DNA from: Lachnospiraceae bacterium UBA7225
GTDB lineage: Bacteria; Bacillota; Clostridia; Lachnospirales; Lachnospiraceae
Length of the DNA: 64,000 nucleotides
Assembly: GCA_002473385.1 (NCBI GenBank)
Contig: DKTR01000116.1
Span: forward strand, 1-64,000
Direction of reading: 5' to 3'
Part shown: piece after piece, positions 18,334 to 27,432 of the stretch
Layout of the letters: the number at the start of each line of letters is the position of its first letter
How positions within the stretch are numbered: position 1 is the stretch's first letter
Program-made: the position numbers and the translations under genes
Notes under the pieces: model-generated
Database searches by the model: none
What the model saw: the letters and a program-made list of their open reading frames with translations, nothing else
Told to the model about the DNA's origin: nothing

Positions 18334-19518
18334 ATGAAGAATGTGGTCATTGCAAGTGCATGCAGAACCCCGATCGGTGTGATGGGAGGAAGCCTGTGCA
18401 GTGTTCCGGCTGCAGAACTGGGAGCAATTGTTATTGAAGAGGCATTAAAGCGGGCAGACATAAGCGGCGATATGGTGGACCAGGTATATATGGGTTGTGT
18501 CATTCAGGCAGGTCAGGGACAGAATGTTGCCCGGCAGGCTGCCATCAGGGCCGGGCTGCCGGTAAATGTGCCCGCCGTTACCATGAATGTAGTGTGCGGT
18601 TCTGGATTGAATTGTGTGAACCAGGCTGCCGATATGATTCTGGCAGGAGATGCTGATATCGTGGTGGCGGGCGGAATGGAAAACATGTCGATGGCGCCGT
18701 ATGCTGTCATGAATGGCAGATATGGCTACCGTCTGGGAAATGCAGACCTGGTGGATACCATGGTGAATGATGCGCTGACGGATGCTTTTTATCAATACCA
18801 TATGGGAATTACAGCGGAAAATATCGTCGATAAATGGCATATTACGAGAAATGAGCAGGATGAATTTGCCGTCTGGAGTCAGGAAAAGGCGTATGCCGCA
18901 CAGGCGAAGGGCATTTTTGACGAGGAAATTGTGCCTGTTCCGGTGAAAAAGAAAAAAGAGACTATTCTCTTTGAGCGGGATGAGGCGATACGCCCGGGCA
19001 CAACGGTAGCAGGAATAGAGCGGCTGCGCCCTGCTTTTAAGGAGGGCGGAACGGTGACGGCTGCAAATTCATCAGGAATAAACGATGGAGCAGCGGCTGT
19101 GGTTCTTATGAGTGGGGAGAAGGCAGAAGAGCTGGGTTTAAAGCCGATGGCTTACTGGAAATGCGGTGCGCTGGCGGGAGTGGACCCGGCAATCATGGGA
19201 ATCGGACCGGTAGAGGCCACGAAAAAGATCATGGAAAAAACCGGGCTTGCGATAGAGGACTTTGATCTGATTGAAGCCAATGAAGCATTTGCGGCCCAGG
19301 CCATAGCGGTTGGAAGAGAGCTGCAGATTCCGATGGAAAAGCTGAATGTCAACGGAGGCGCGATCGCGCTGGGGCATCCGGTGGGAGCGTCAGGGTGCAG
19401 AATTCTTGTAACACTGCTTTATGAAATGAAAAGAAGAAATGCAAAATGCGGACTGGCAACACTTTGCATTGGCGGAGGTATGGGATGCGCGAGCGTAGTA
19501 GCGAGAGCAGAGGGATGA
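18334..19518 (+). CDS. thlA: Acetyl-CoA acetyltransferase (thiolase)
   Basis: This 394-residue biosynthetic-type thiolase interconverts two acetyl-CoA with acetoacetyl-CoA and CoA. The acylated cysteine is C88 in VVCGSGLN, and the second pair is H348 in GHPVGASG and C378 in LCIGGGMG, at the canonical positions. GGAGG lies 8 bases before ATG 18334; a TTG upstream at 18319 has no ribosome site and was rejected. The stop codon overlaps the next start (ATGA). Within the block it would either cleave acetoacetyl-CoA derived from 4-hydroxybutyryl-CoA, or condense acetyl-CoA made by the pyruvate oxidoreductase. The lack of bcd-etfAB genes nearby argues against a standard butyrate operon. Confidence 0.95.
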   Translation: MKNVVIASACRTPIGVMGGSLCSVPAAELGAIVIEEALKRADISGDMVDQVYMGCVIQAGQGQNVARQAAIRAGLPVNVPAVTMNVVCGSGLNCVNQAADMILAGDADIVVAGGMENMSMAPYAVMNGRYGYRLGNADLVDTMVNDALTDAFYQYHMGITAENIVDKWHITRNEQDEFAVWSQEKAYAAQAKGIFDEEIVPVPVKKKKETILFERDEAIRPGTTVAGIERLRPAFKEGGTVTAANSSGINDGAAAVVLMSGEKAEELGLKPMAYWKCGALAGVDPAIMGIGPVEATKKIMEKTGLAIEDFDLIEANEAFAAQAIAVGRELQIPMEKLNVNGGAIALGHPVGASGCRILVTLLYEMKRRNAKCGLATLCIGGGMGCASVVARAEG

Positions 19519-20273
19519 CAGATACCGTCTGCTACAGGGAAGAAAATCAGATCGGCATTGTTCAGATTAACCGTCTGGCAGCGCTGAATGCATTGAATAC
19601 ACAGGTATTGGCGGAACTGGAGGTTCTTTTTGAGCAGATAGAGCAGGGCAGTGCGAAGTGTATCCTGCTGACCGGAGCGGGCAGCAGAGCATTTGCGGCG
19701 GGAGCGGACATACAGGAGATGAACGAGTTTACCGTGCAGGAGGCAGTTGATTTCAGCACGCTGGGAAACCGTGTGTTTCAAAAGATTGAGCGGTGTCCGG
19801 TACCGGTCATTGCTGTGGTAAACGGCTATGCGCTGGGCGGAGGATGTGAACTGGCAATGAGCTGCGACTTTATCCTGTGTTCGGAAACGGCAGTATTTGC
19901 ACAGCCGGAAACGGGACTGGGGATCATACCGGGATTTGGCGGAACGCAGCGCCTGGTAAGGCTGGTCGGTCTGGCAAAGGCAAAAGAGCTGATCTATACA
20001 GGCAGACGGATGGATGCTGCGGAGGCATACCGGGCGGGGCTAGTTTTAGCAGTTTACCCTCAGGAGCAACTGATGGAACAGGCAATTTCCGTGGCGGAAA
20101 GAATCTGCGCAAATGGAAGTACAGCTATCAGAAAAAGCAAGGAGGCTATTCACGCAGAGCTGGATCAGTGGATGGAAGAAGGAAGCGCTCAAGAAGCGAT
20201 TTCGTTCGGCGCCTGCTTTGCGGACAGCGATCAGCGAAGACGGATGGCGGACTTCCTAAATAAGAAGCGATAG
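19515..20273 (+). CDS. crt: Enoyl-CoA hydratase (crotonase)
   Basis: This 252-residue crotonase-family enzyme hydrates crotonyl-CoA to 3-hydroxybutyryl-CoA. The oxyanion-hole segment AAGADIQEM and the second segment [16 protein letters not shown] are clear. Both catalytic glutamates of true hydratases are present, in GGCELA and in [17 protein letters not shown] 19515 overlaps the thiolase stop and gives a normal-length protein; upstream ATGs at 19446 and 19485 would add a basic tail that matches nothing in the family. Translation therefore depends on coupling, since only a weak GAGGG precedes it. It links the 4-hydroxybutyryl-CoA dehydratase product to the next gene. Confidence 0.94.
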   Translation: MTDTVCYREENQIGIVQINRLAALNALNTQVLAELEVLFEQIEQGSAKCILLTGAGSRAFAAGADIQEMNEFTVQEAVDFSTLGNRVFQKIERCPVPVIAVVNGYALGGGCELAMSCDFILCSETAVFAQPETGLGIIPGFGGTQRLVRLVGLAKAKELIYTGRRMDAAEAYRAGLVLAVYPQEQLMEQAISVAERICANGSTAIRKSKEAIHAELDQWMEEGSAQEAISFGACFADSDQRRRMADFLNKKR

Positions 20274-20289
20274 CTTACAGGAGGGCAAT

Positions 20290-21123
20290 ATGAAGGTTGG
20301 AATTATCGGAGCGGGTACCATGGGGCGCGGGATTGCGCAGGTATTCGCCCGGAATGAGAAATATGAGGTAATTCTTTGTGATATAAATCTGGATTTGGCT
20401 AACCTGGGAAAGACTGCGATAGCCGCAGAACTGGAAAAAAATATAAATAAAAAGAAAATCGGAACTGAAGAAGCAGAGCATATGTTACAGCGTATTTTTC
20501 CCGGTGAAATAGATGACTGCGCAGCGTGTGACCTCGTCCTGGAGGCGGCGGCAGAAAATATGGAGGTAAAAAAAGCAGCATTTTCCAGGCTGGATAGTCT
20601 CTGCAAAACGGATTGTATCTTTGCAACAAATACCTCGTCCCTGTCAATTACGGAAATAGGCTCCGGAATCACGCACGATGTGATCGGAATGCATTTTTTT
20701 AATCCGGCACCGGTCATGAAGCTGGTAGAGGTAATTGCCGGGATGGACACACATCCGGAAACAGTAAAAAAGGTCGTGGAGATTGCAGAAGAAATCGGAA
20801 AAGTGCCGGTAGAAGTGACTGAATCGGCAGGCTTTGTCGTGAACCGCCTGCTGATCCCCATGATTAATGAGGCGGTTGGAATTCTTGTGGAAGGAACCGC
20901 CACGCCGGAAAACATCGATCTGGCAATGAAGCTTGGCGCAAATCATCCCATCGGTCCTCTTGCTCTGGGGGACCTGATCGGGCTGGACGTAGTTCTTGCT
21001 ATTATGGAAATCCTCCAAAATGAAACTGGTGATACAAAATATCGCCCCCATCCCTATCTGAAAAAGATGGTAAGAGCCAAAAAACTGGGGAGAAAAACGG
21101 GACAGGGATTTTACCGGTATTAA
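20290..21123 (+). CDS. hbd: 3-hydroxybutyryl-CoA dehydrogenase
   Basis: This 277-residue protein has an N-terminal Rossmann fold (GIIGAGTMGRGIAQVF, residues 4-19), the catalytic His in IGMHFFNPAPVMKLVEV, and the C-terminal helical dimerisation domain (ESAGFVVNRLLIPMINEA; KLGANHPIGPLALGDLIGLD; GRKTGQGFYRY). It interconverts 3-hydroxybutyryl-CoA and acetoacetyl-CoA. The length is normal for clostridial Hbd (about 280). AGGAGG lies 6-8 bases before the start. It is the last gene of the long plus-strand run; the next genes are on the other strand, with an inverted-repeat element between. Confidence 0.94.
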   Translation: MKVGIIGAGTMGRGIAQVFARNEKYEVILCDINLDLANLGKTAIAAELEKNINKKKIGTEEAEHMLQRIFPGEIDDCAACDLVLEAAAENMEVKKAAFSRLDSLCKTDCIFATNTSSLSITEIGSGITHDVIGMHFFNPAPVMKLVEVIAGMDTHPETVKKVVEIAEEIGKVPVEVTESAGFVVNRLLIPMINEAVGILVEGTATPENIDLAMKLGANHPIGPLALGDLIGLDVVLAIMEILQNETGDTKYRPHPYLKKMVRAKKLGRKTGQGFYRY

Positions 21124-21207
21124 AACCTGCACCTGGCCTCATATTTGCGGCTGGTCTGGTGCATGTATCATCGGTTTCCATAAGCAAACAGTTGGAAGAT
21201 TTTTGCA

Positions 21208-21302
21208 GTTTTGCGAGCATAGCGACAGCTTTCGGAGCTTGTCTGAGCCTGCAATGCAGGCGAGTTAGCGGAGAAAGCTGTCAATAGGCGGCGCAGCAAA
21301 AC
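21208..21302. repeat. Long interrupted inverted-repeat element
   Basis: In the 262-base gap between convergent hbd and the kinase gene, GTTTTGC (21208-21214) pairs with GCAAAAC (21296-21302), GACAGCTTTC (21224-21233) with GAAAGCTGTC (21273-21282), and a near-palindrome GCCTGCAATGCAGGC (21247-21261) lies in the middle. The whole can fold into one long bulged hairpin. A run of six A follows on the + strand, giving U residues at the 5' side of the minus transcript, so it is not a simple terminator for either gene. It resembles a small dispersed repeat, but no second copy is seen in this window. The rest of the gap holds no gene I can see. Confidence 0.6.
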
Positions 21303-21385
21303 AAAAAAGCGACATGTTTGCGTTGAAACCGATGGATACTGCATCAGACATCAAAAATGTACCTGGTGCAGATTATATTTATATA

Positions 21386-22474
21386 TTATCTTTTAATATC
21401 GTAATTCATATTCATCAGGTTGCGGATGGTGGAAACATCATCCGTAATGTTTGCGTCGCCGCGTATGGTGTGCTTGATAGCGCTGCTTGCAACGGCGAAA
21501 TTTACCATGTCCATTGGCTTATAGCCATGCATCATGGCATAAATGAGACCGCTTGCAAAGGCATCGCCGCCGCCCACGCGGTCGAGGATATTGAAGGTGA
21601 AAAGCTTACTTTCAAAGGTATGACCCTCGTACCACATATAGGCTTTCAGGCTGTTTTCGCTTCCGCTGTGTGCATAGCGCACATGGCGGGCAATGCATTT
21701 CAGATTCGGGTAGCGCTCGATAAATTTCTGGAAAATCTCATCCTGCTGTTCGTAGCTCGGCTGCAGAGGGATACCGTCCTTTACGTCGCCCTTGCTGTGG
21801 TCATTTTCGTCGCGCCACAGATGGTAGGGCTCTATACCGAGAAGAACGTCAACATAGGGGAGACATTCTGTACAGTAGTCGCGCGCATCCTCCCAGGTCC
21901 AGAGCTTGCTGCGGAAGTTGCCGTCGAAGCTGACTGTGATGCCCTTTTCTCTGGCAACCTTCAGGCAATCCATGATGAGCCTGCGGCAGTTTGGTGCAAG
22001 CGCCGGGGTGATGCCGCTTAAGTGGAGCCAGGTGAAGCCGTCCAGAAGCTCATTAAGGTCAATGGTAGTAAAATCAAATTCGGTGATGGCGCTGTTTTTG
22101 CGGTCATAGATCACCTTGCTTGCACGGATGCCGTAGCCGGTTTCCAGATAGTAGCTGCCGAGACGGTGCGTCGGCGTCTGCTGAGGGGTGCTCAGAATCA
22201 CCGGTGTACAGTGAACATCATTGCTGCGCAGCATACGGATAGCGCTCTTGCCGAGACTATTGTTCGGAACGACGCTGAAAAAAGTGCTGTCCACACCGAG
22301 GTTCGCGAGAGCGAGTGCGATGTTTGCTTCGCTGCCGCCGTAGCTTGCCTCAAAACTGGAAGCCATACGGATTTTTTCATAGTTCGGCGGTGTCAGCCGG
22401 AGCATGATTTCCCCGATAGTAATGAATTTGTTTTCGCTGTCGCTGCCGTGTAATAATGGATTGTGGTGCTGCAT
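21386..22474 (-). CDS. kdgK: PfkB-family sugar kinase, 2-keto-3-deoxygluconate kinase-like
   Basis: This 362-residue ribokinase-like protein would phosphorylate 2-keto-3-deoxygluconate (or a related sugar acid) with ATP. It opens with ITIGEIMLRLTPP, has the substrate signature YGGSEANIALALANLG typical of KdgK, SFDGNFRSKLW in the middle, and the PfkB C-terminal signature with the catalytic Asp in VGGGDAFASGLIYAMMHG. ATG 22474 was chosen because AGGGAGGGGG lies just upstream; an upstream in-frame ATG at 22516 would overlap carB. It starts 19 bases after carB stops. The pairing with carB is odd, but it lies close to the UxaA-type hydro-lyase, whose known relatives make keto-deoxy sugar acids. 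Confidence 0.85.
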   Translation of the reverse strand: MQHHNPLLHGSDSENKFITIGEIMLRLTPPNYEKIRMASSFEASYGGSEANIALALANLGVDSTFFSVVPNNSLGKSAIRMLRSNDVHCTPVILSTPQQTPTHRLGSYYLETGYGIRASKVIYDRKNSAITEFDFTTIDLNELLDGFTWLHLSGITPALAPNCRRLIMDCLKVAREKGITVSFDGNFRSKLWTWEDARDYCTECLPYVDVLLGIEPYHLWRDENDHSKGDVKDGIPLQPSYEQQDEIFQKFIERYPNLKCIARHVRYAHSGSENSLKAYMWYEGHTFESKLFTFNILDRVGGGDAFASGLIYAMMHGYKPMDMVNFAVASSAIKHTIRGDANITDDVSTIRNLMNMNYDIKR

Positions 22475-22493
22475 AAACCCCCTCCCTTCATTG

Positions 22494-25400
22494 TTAATGC
22501 TTGTCGTGAATTTCACTGTGCAGCTCCTGCAGGGATTTCACCTCGCTGCCCTCATGGGTTTTCAGATAGTGAATGCCGCTGGCAGTTGCTTTTGCCGCTG
22601 CGATGGTGGTCATGTACGGAATCTTTGCCTTGATCGCTGCCTTGCGCAGATAGCTGTCGTCGTGTACGGAATCCTTGCCAACCGGGGAATTGACGATCAG
22701 GTCGATTTTTCCGTTCGTAATCATATCCAGCACGTTCGGGCGCCCTTCGTACAGCTTCTTTACCTTTGTGACCGCAATGCCTGCCTGGGTAATGAGGTCA
22801 CAGGTGTTGCCGGTAGCAACGATATTGAAGCCGTTGTCGGCAAACTTGCGGGCAACCTCCACGACCTCTTCCTTGTCCTTGCGGTTGACGGAAATCAGCA
22901 CGGTGCCTTCGAGCGGAAGCTTCTGCTGCGCTGCTTCCTGTGCTTTGTAGAACGCCTCGCCGTAGGAGCGGGAGAGACCAAGCACTTCGCCGGTAGAGCG
23001 CATTTCCGGTCCGAGAATCGGGTCAACCTCCTGGAACATGTTGAATGGGAAGACTGCTTCCTTTACACCATAGTTCGGTATTTCCTGTTCCTTCAGAGCT
23101 GGTACGGGCGACGGGCGGCCGGTCAGCTCCGAGGTAATGATATCTGTCGCAATCGGCACCATGCGGATATTGCAGACCTTTGAAACCAGCGGTACCGTGC
23201 GGGATGCGCGCGGGTTTGCCTCCAGTACATACACCTTGCCCTTCTCGATGGCATACTGCATGTTCATCAGACCCTTTACATGCATTTCCTCAGCAATTTT
23301 TCGCGTATATTCCTTGATGGTTTCCACATTTTCCGCCGGGATATGCACAGACGGAATAATGCAGGCAGAATCACCGGAGTGTACGCCGGCAAGCTCGATA
23401 TGCTCCATTACAGCCGGGACAAAGGCATGCGTGCCGTCGCTGATCGCATCTGCCTCGCACTCTGTTGCATGATTGAGGAAGCGGTCGATCAGAATCGGAC
23501 GGTCCGGTGTCACACCAACAGCCGCCTTCATATATTCTGTCATGCTTTCGTCGTCGTAAACAACTTCCATGCCGCGTCCGCCAAGTACGTAGGAAGGACG
23601 TACCATTACCGGGTAGCCGATCTGCTTTGCGATCTCCAGAGCTTCCTGCACGTTGACTGCCATACCGGACTCCGGCATCGGAATTTCCAGCTTATCCATC
23701 ATTTCGCGGAAGAGGTCGCGGTCCTCTGCCAGATCGATAACGGATGGCGAGGTCCCGAGAATCTTTACACCATTCTTTTCCAGATCAGCGGCAAGGTTCA
23801 GCGGTGTCTGTCCGCCGAACTGCGCGATTACGCCGAGCGGCTTTTCTTTCTTATAAATACTGAGCACATCCTCCAGAGTAAGCGGCTCAAAGTAGAGCTT
23901 GTCTGATGTGTCGTAATCTGTAGATACTGTTTCCGGGTTGCAGTTTACGATGATTGTCCCGAAACCGAGCTTTTTCAGTGCCAGTGCCGCATGGACGCAG
24001 CAATAATCGAACTCGATACCTTGTCCGATACGGTTTGGACCGCCTCCGAGAATCATGATCTTTGGTCTGTCTTCTTTTACCGGGTTTTTGTCCGGCGCAT
24101 TGTAGGTAGAATAGTAGTAAGCGCTGTCCTGTGTGCCACTTACATGGACACCCTCCCACGCCTCTTCCACACCGAGACTGATGCGGCGGCTGCGGATATC
24201 TTCTTCCGGGATTTCCAGAAGCTGGCTTAAATATTTATCGGAGAAGCCGTCTTTCTTTGCAGTGATCAGCAGTTCGTCGGGCAGCATGGAGCCTTTATGT
24301 GTAAGAATCTGTTCTTCTTCCTCCACAAGCTCACGCATCTGGTCGATAAAGTAGGCCTTTACTTTGGTCAGCTCGAAAATTTCTTCGGTAGTCGCACCCT
24401 TGCGCAGCGCTTCATACATAATAAAGTGGCGCTCGCTGGACGGAGTGATCAGGAGCTTTAACAGCTCTTCTTTACTGAGCTGGTCGAAATTTTTCGCGTG
24501 ACCGAGACCGTAGCGGCCGGTCTCGAGGCTCCGGATTGCCTTCTGGAACGCTTCCTTATAGGTTTTCCCGATGCTCATGACCTCGCCGACAGCGCGCATC
24601 TGTGTGCCGAGCTTGTCCTCCACGCCTTTGAATTTTTCAAATGCCCAGCGCGCAAATTTGATGACCACGTAATCTCCGTCCGGTACATATTTATCCAGCG
24701 TACCGTATTTTCCGCAGGGGATGTCCTTTAAAGTGAGACCGGCGGCGAGCATGGCGGATACCAGAGCGATCGGAAAGCCGGTTGCCTTGGAGGCAAGCGC
24801 TGAGGAACGCGAGGTACGCGGGTTAATTTCGATGACAATGATGCGGTCGCTGACCGGATCGTGCGCAAACTGTACGTTAGTACCGCCGATTACCTGAACG
24901 GATTCCACGATCTTATATGCCTGCTCCTGCAGGCGCTTCTGACATTCTTCAGAAATGGTAAGCATCGGAGCAGAGCAGAAGGAGTCGCCTGTGTGGACAC
25001 CAAGTGGATCAATATTTTCAATGAAGCAGACAGTGATCATGTTGTTGTCGGCATCGCGGACAACCTCCAGCTCCAGCTCTTCCCAGCCGAGAATGGATTC
25101 TTCGACGAGGACCTGTCCGACAAGGCTTGCCTGCAGACCCCTTGCACAGACGGTTTTCAGTTCCTCGCGGTTGTAGACAAGACCGCCGCCGGCACCGCCC
25201 ATCGTGTATGCCGGACGCAGTACGACCGGATAGCCGAGATTTTCTGCGATGGCAAGTGCTTCGTCCACCGTGTATGCCACTTCACTGCGCGCCATCTCGA
25301 TGCCGAGCGCATTCATGGCTTTTTTAAATTCGATGCGGTCCTCGCCGCGTTCGATGGCATCCACCTGCACGCCGATTACCTTTACGTTGTATTTGTCTAA

Positions 25401-25721
25401 AATGCCTGCCTTGTATAATTCGGCACAAAGATTCAGACCGGACTGCCCGCCGAGATTCGGAAGCAGTGCGTCGGGTCGTTCCTTCTGGATGATCTGTTCC
25501 AGGCGTTCTACGTTCAGCGGTTCAATGTAGGTGACGTCTGCGGTCTCGGGATCGGTCATGATAGTGGCAGGGTTGGAATTGACAAGCACAATCTCATAGC
25601 CGAGTTTTTTCAGCGCTTTGCACGCCTGTGTGCCGGAATAGTCGAATTCACATGCCTGCCCGATGACGATCGGACCGGAGCCAATGATGAGTACTTTGTG
25701 AATATCTGTTCGTTTAGGCAT
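22494..25721 (-). CDS. carB: Carbamoyl-phosphate synthase large subunit
   Basis: This 1075-residue enzyme has the usual duplicated architecture. The first ATP-grasp half begins IIGSGPIVIGQACEFDYSGTQA and carries PAYTMGGAGGG; an oligomerisation region follows. The second half starts near residue 555 with ILGGGPNRIGQGIEFDYC and carries PSYVLGGRGMEVVYDD. A C-terminal allosteric MGS-like domain of about 140 residues ends the protein. It makes carbamoyl phosphate for pyrimidine and arginine synthesis using ammonia delivered by CarA. No carA lies next to it. AGGAGG lies 8 bases before ATG 25721, and a good promoter lies about 40 bases further up. The length is normal and all expected motifs appear intact. 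Confidence 0.97.
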   Translation of the reverse strand: MPKRTDIHKVLIIGSGPIVIGQACEFDYSGTQACKALKKLGYEIVLVNSNPATIMTDPETADVTYIEPLNVERLEQIIQKERPDALLPNLGGQSGLNLCAELYKAGILDKYNVKVIGVQVDAIERGEDRIEFKKAMNALGIEMARSEVAYTVDEALAIAENLGYPVVLRPAYTMGGAGGGLVYNREELKTVCARGLQASLVGQVLVEESILGWEELELEVVRDADNNMITVCFIENIDPLGVHTGDSFCSAPMLTISEECQKRLQEQAYKIVESVQVIGGTNVQFAHDPVSDRIIVIEINPRTSRSSALASKATGFPIALVSAMLAAGLTLKDIPCGKYGTLDKYVPDGDYVVIKFARWAFEKFKGVEDKLGTQMRAVGEVMSIGKTYKEAFQKAIRSLETGRYGLGHAKNFDQLSKEELLKLLITPSSERHFIMYEALRKGATTEEIFELTKVKAYFIDQMRELVEEEEQILTHKGSMLPDELLITAKKDGFSDKYLSQLLEIPEEDIRSRRISLGVEEAWEGVHVSGTQDSAYYYSTYNAPDKNPVKEDRPKIMILGGGPNRIGQGIEFDYCCVHAALALKKLGFGTIIVNCNPETVSTDYDTSDKLYFEPLTLEDVLSIYKKEKPLGVIAQFGGQTPLNLAADLEKNGVKILGTSPSVIDLAEDRDLFREMMDKLEIPMPESGMAVNVQEALEIAKQIGYPVMVRPSYVLGGRGMEVVYDDESMTEYMKAAVGVTPDRPILIDRFLNHATECEADAISDGTHAFVPAVMEHIELAGVHSGDSACIIPSVHIPAENVETIKEYTRKIAEEMHVKGLMNMQYAIEKGKVYVLEANPRASRTVPLVSKVCNIRMVPIATDIITSELTGRPSPVPALKEQEIPNYGVKEAVFPFNMFQEVDPILGPEMRSTGEVLGLSRSYGEAFYKAQEAAQQKLPLEGTVLISVNRKDKEEVVEVARKFADNGFNIVATGNTCDLITQAGIAVTKVKKLYEGRPNVLDMITNGKIDLIVNSPVGKDSVHDDSYLRKAAIKAKIPYMTTIAAAKATASGIHYLKTHEGSEVKSLQELHSEIHDKH

Positions 25722-25760
25722 TCATATATCCTCCTGTGAAATAATAACAATTCTTATTCT

Positions 25761-25788
25761 ATTATATAAAAAATCATTAAAATCACAA
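25761..25788 (-). promoter_or_regulatory. Promoter of carB
   Basis: Read on the minus strand, TTGTGA (25788-25783), a 16-base spacer and TATAAT (25766-25761) form a good sigma-A promoter upstream of carB. Transcription would begin near 25754, about 33 bases before the ATG, so there is little room for a leader such as a pyrimidine attenuator. Confidence 0.7.
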
Positions 25789-25854
25789 GTGCTTTTCGCG
25801 GAAAATTTGCGGGAGCGATCCTGCCGGAAGATAAATCCGGGCGGGAAGTCAGCC

Positions 25855-25884
25855 TTGACAGAGGGGGATTTCGGAGAGTATAAT
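25855..25884 (+). promoter_or_regulatory. Promoter of the L,D-transpeptidase gene
   Basis: TTGACA (25855-25860), an 18-base spacer and TATAAT (25879-25884) give a near-consensus sigma-A promoter. The start of transcription would be near 25891, leaving a leader of about 35 bases. Confidence 0.8.
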
Positions 25885-25925
25885 AATATTAATTAAGAAT
25901 ACAGGGAAAGCAGTGAGAAATAAAA

Positions 25926-27197
25926 ATGAGAAAAATAATCAGATGTCTGTCTGTTCTGGTGATGATGTTCCTGTTGTGCGGAGCTGTTACACTGGCGGCA
26001 GATTATAAACCGGGCAAGGTAACAGGTATAAAAGCGACTAGTGTGGGTGAGACAGGTTTTACTTTGAAATGGAAGAAGGTTTCCAAAGCTACCGGATATT
26101 ATGTTTATCTGGTAAATGGTGCGGGCGCGAAGAAAATTGCTTCCACAAAATCGACATCATATAAAGTCAGCAAGCTGACTCCGGGTAAAACATATCAGTA
26201 TAAGGTAGTTGCTTACCGCAAGGTGAAGAAAACCACGTATGTGAGCAACAGCTTTTCGAGTGTGGTGACAGTTACACCGAAGCTGAAAAAGCCTGAAAAG
26301 CCATCTGGTTTCCGGGTGGGAGTGAATGGCAGCAGGACACTGGAGCTTACCTGGAATAAAGCGGCGAATGCCACCGGTTATGAGGTGTTCAGCTATGACA
26401 GGAGCAGCGGGAAATATACAAAGGTGAAGACACTTACAGGCAGATCCTGCCAGTTTGGCGGACTCAGGGTGGGGGAGAAGTATACATATGCGGTGAGAAG
26501 CTACCGAAAGGTATCCGGAGTGACCGTGTACAGCGGCTACACTGGTCTGGTATCGGGTGAGCCGGTTAAGGTTTCTGCAGCCGCAGCGGCTGTACGCACT
26601 TTTCGCTATGCCAGGAAAACGAAGAAGAAGGTTACGGTTTACAATTACGATAAGAAAAAGAACCAGACGCTTGCGGCAGGCACCAGGCTGTATGTGAGCA
26701 GTAAGACGACCAGCGGTTATCTGTATGGATATCTTTCGAACGGGCAGAAGGTTAAAATCAAAGCGAGTAATTTAAAGAGTGCTTATGGTATTGAGTTTAA
26801 TCCCGGGGGTGATTATTCGAAGGCTGTGAAGGAGGAATTTGTCAATACCAAAAATCTTAGCAGCCCGACAAAATACCTTGTCTGGATCAACCACTATAAG
26901 ACACGGGTGAATATCTTTAAAGGCTCTGTTGGAAACTGGAAGCTGGTGAAAACCTTTAAGGTGTCCATCGGAAAAATGGGTTCTCCGCGGGGACTTCGCA
27001 AGATTTACGGAAGAACGCGGTGGGGTTATGAGAACCAGCCTATTGTTCAATGGTCGCCGCAAGGAAATTCTTTTCATTCCATGCTGGGAGCCAGGGCCGG
27101 CACAGCGACATCGGGCGGCTGCATACGCTGCTATTCCTCCGATTTGTTCTGGATATACAATAACATACCAGATAATACAACCGTATATTCCTATTAG
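25926..27197 (+). CDS. Secreted L,D-transpeptidase (YkuD) with two fibronectin type III domains
   Basis: This 423-residue protein has a signal peptide (VLVMMFLLCGAVTLAADY) and two fibronectin type III domains (residues ~30-115 and ~120-210, each ending in a Y.V.AYRK or Y.V.SYRK strand). An SH3-like segment around 215-285 is followed by a YkuD domain of about 130 residues. The catalytic motif is present as H384 (FHSMLG) and C399 in SGGCIRCYSSD. YkuD enzymes cross-link peptidoglycan by 3-3 bonds or attach proteins to it. The mature protein is strongly basic (many Lys), suiting binding to the wall. Its own promoter lies just upstream and a strong terminator just downstream, so it is monocistronic. 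The fibronectin domains probably mediate wall or polysaccharide contact. Confidence 0.9.
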   Translation: MRKIIRCLSVLVMMFLLCGAVTLAADYKPGKVTGIKATSVGETGFTLKWKKVSKATGYYVYLVNGAGAKKIASTKSTSYKVSKLTPGKTYQYKVVAYRKVKKTTYVSNSFSSVVTVTPKLKKPEKPSGFRVGVNGSRTLELTWNKAANATGYEVFSYDRSSGKYTKVKTLTGRSCQFGGLRVGEKYTYAVRSYRKVSGVTVYSGYTGLVSGEPVKVSAAAAAVRTFRYARKTKKKVTVYNYDKKKNQTLAAGTRLYVSSKTTSGYLYGYLSNGQKVKIKASNLKSAYGIEFNPGGDYSKAVKEEFVNTKNLSSPTKYLVWINHYKTRVNIFKGSVGNWKLVKTFKVSIGKMGSPRGLRKIYGRTRWGYENQPIVQWSPQGNSFHSMLGARAGTATSGGCIRCYSSDLFWIYNNIPDNTTVYSY

Positions 27198-27214
27198 AAT
27201 ATAGTAGGATATTG

Positions 27215-27246
27215 TCCCTGCCGGCATTGTGCCGGCGGGGATTTTT
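27215..27246 (+). terminator. Terminator after the L,D-transpeptidase gene
   Basis: A 12-bp stem with one G-T pair (27215-27226 with 27230-27241, rich in CCGGC/GCCGG) and a 3-base TTG loop is followed by five T residues. Confidence 0.9.
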
Positions 27247-27365
27247 ATGTACATTTTTTCGCCAGATTACCCCTCAAAGGTACTGTTGCTTTGCGGGAAA
27301 TCCATTGCCGTACTGCTCACACGGACAAATGTACGTATTGGACATCATTTCATTGCGATATTTCC

Positions 27366-27394
27366 TTGACATTTAGTATAAAAGAAAGTATATT
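27366..27394 (+). promoter_or_regulatory. Promoter of the opp operon
   Basis: TTGACA (27366-27371), a 17-base spacer and TATATT (27389-27394) lie 39 bases before oppB. It would drive oppBCDF. Confidence 0.8.
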
Positions 27395-27432
27395 TATAAA
27401 ATATGACTAATAAAAAGACAGGAGGAAGGAAG

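Noticed and set aside
16862..21123. Standard butyrate synthesis operon
   Set aside because: thl, crt and hbd are present but bcd, etfA and etfB are absent, and a 4-hydroxybutyryl-CoA dehydratase takes the first position.
21314..22021. Plus-strand open frame of 235 codons opposite the sugar kinase
   Set aside because: The kinase on the other strand has all PfkB motifs; this frame shows no motif or ribosome site.
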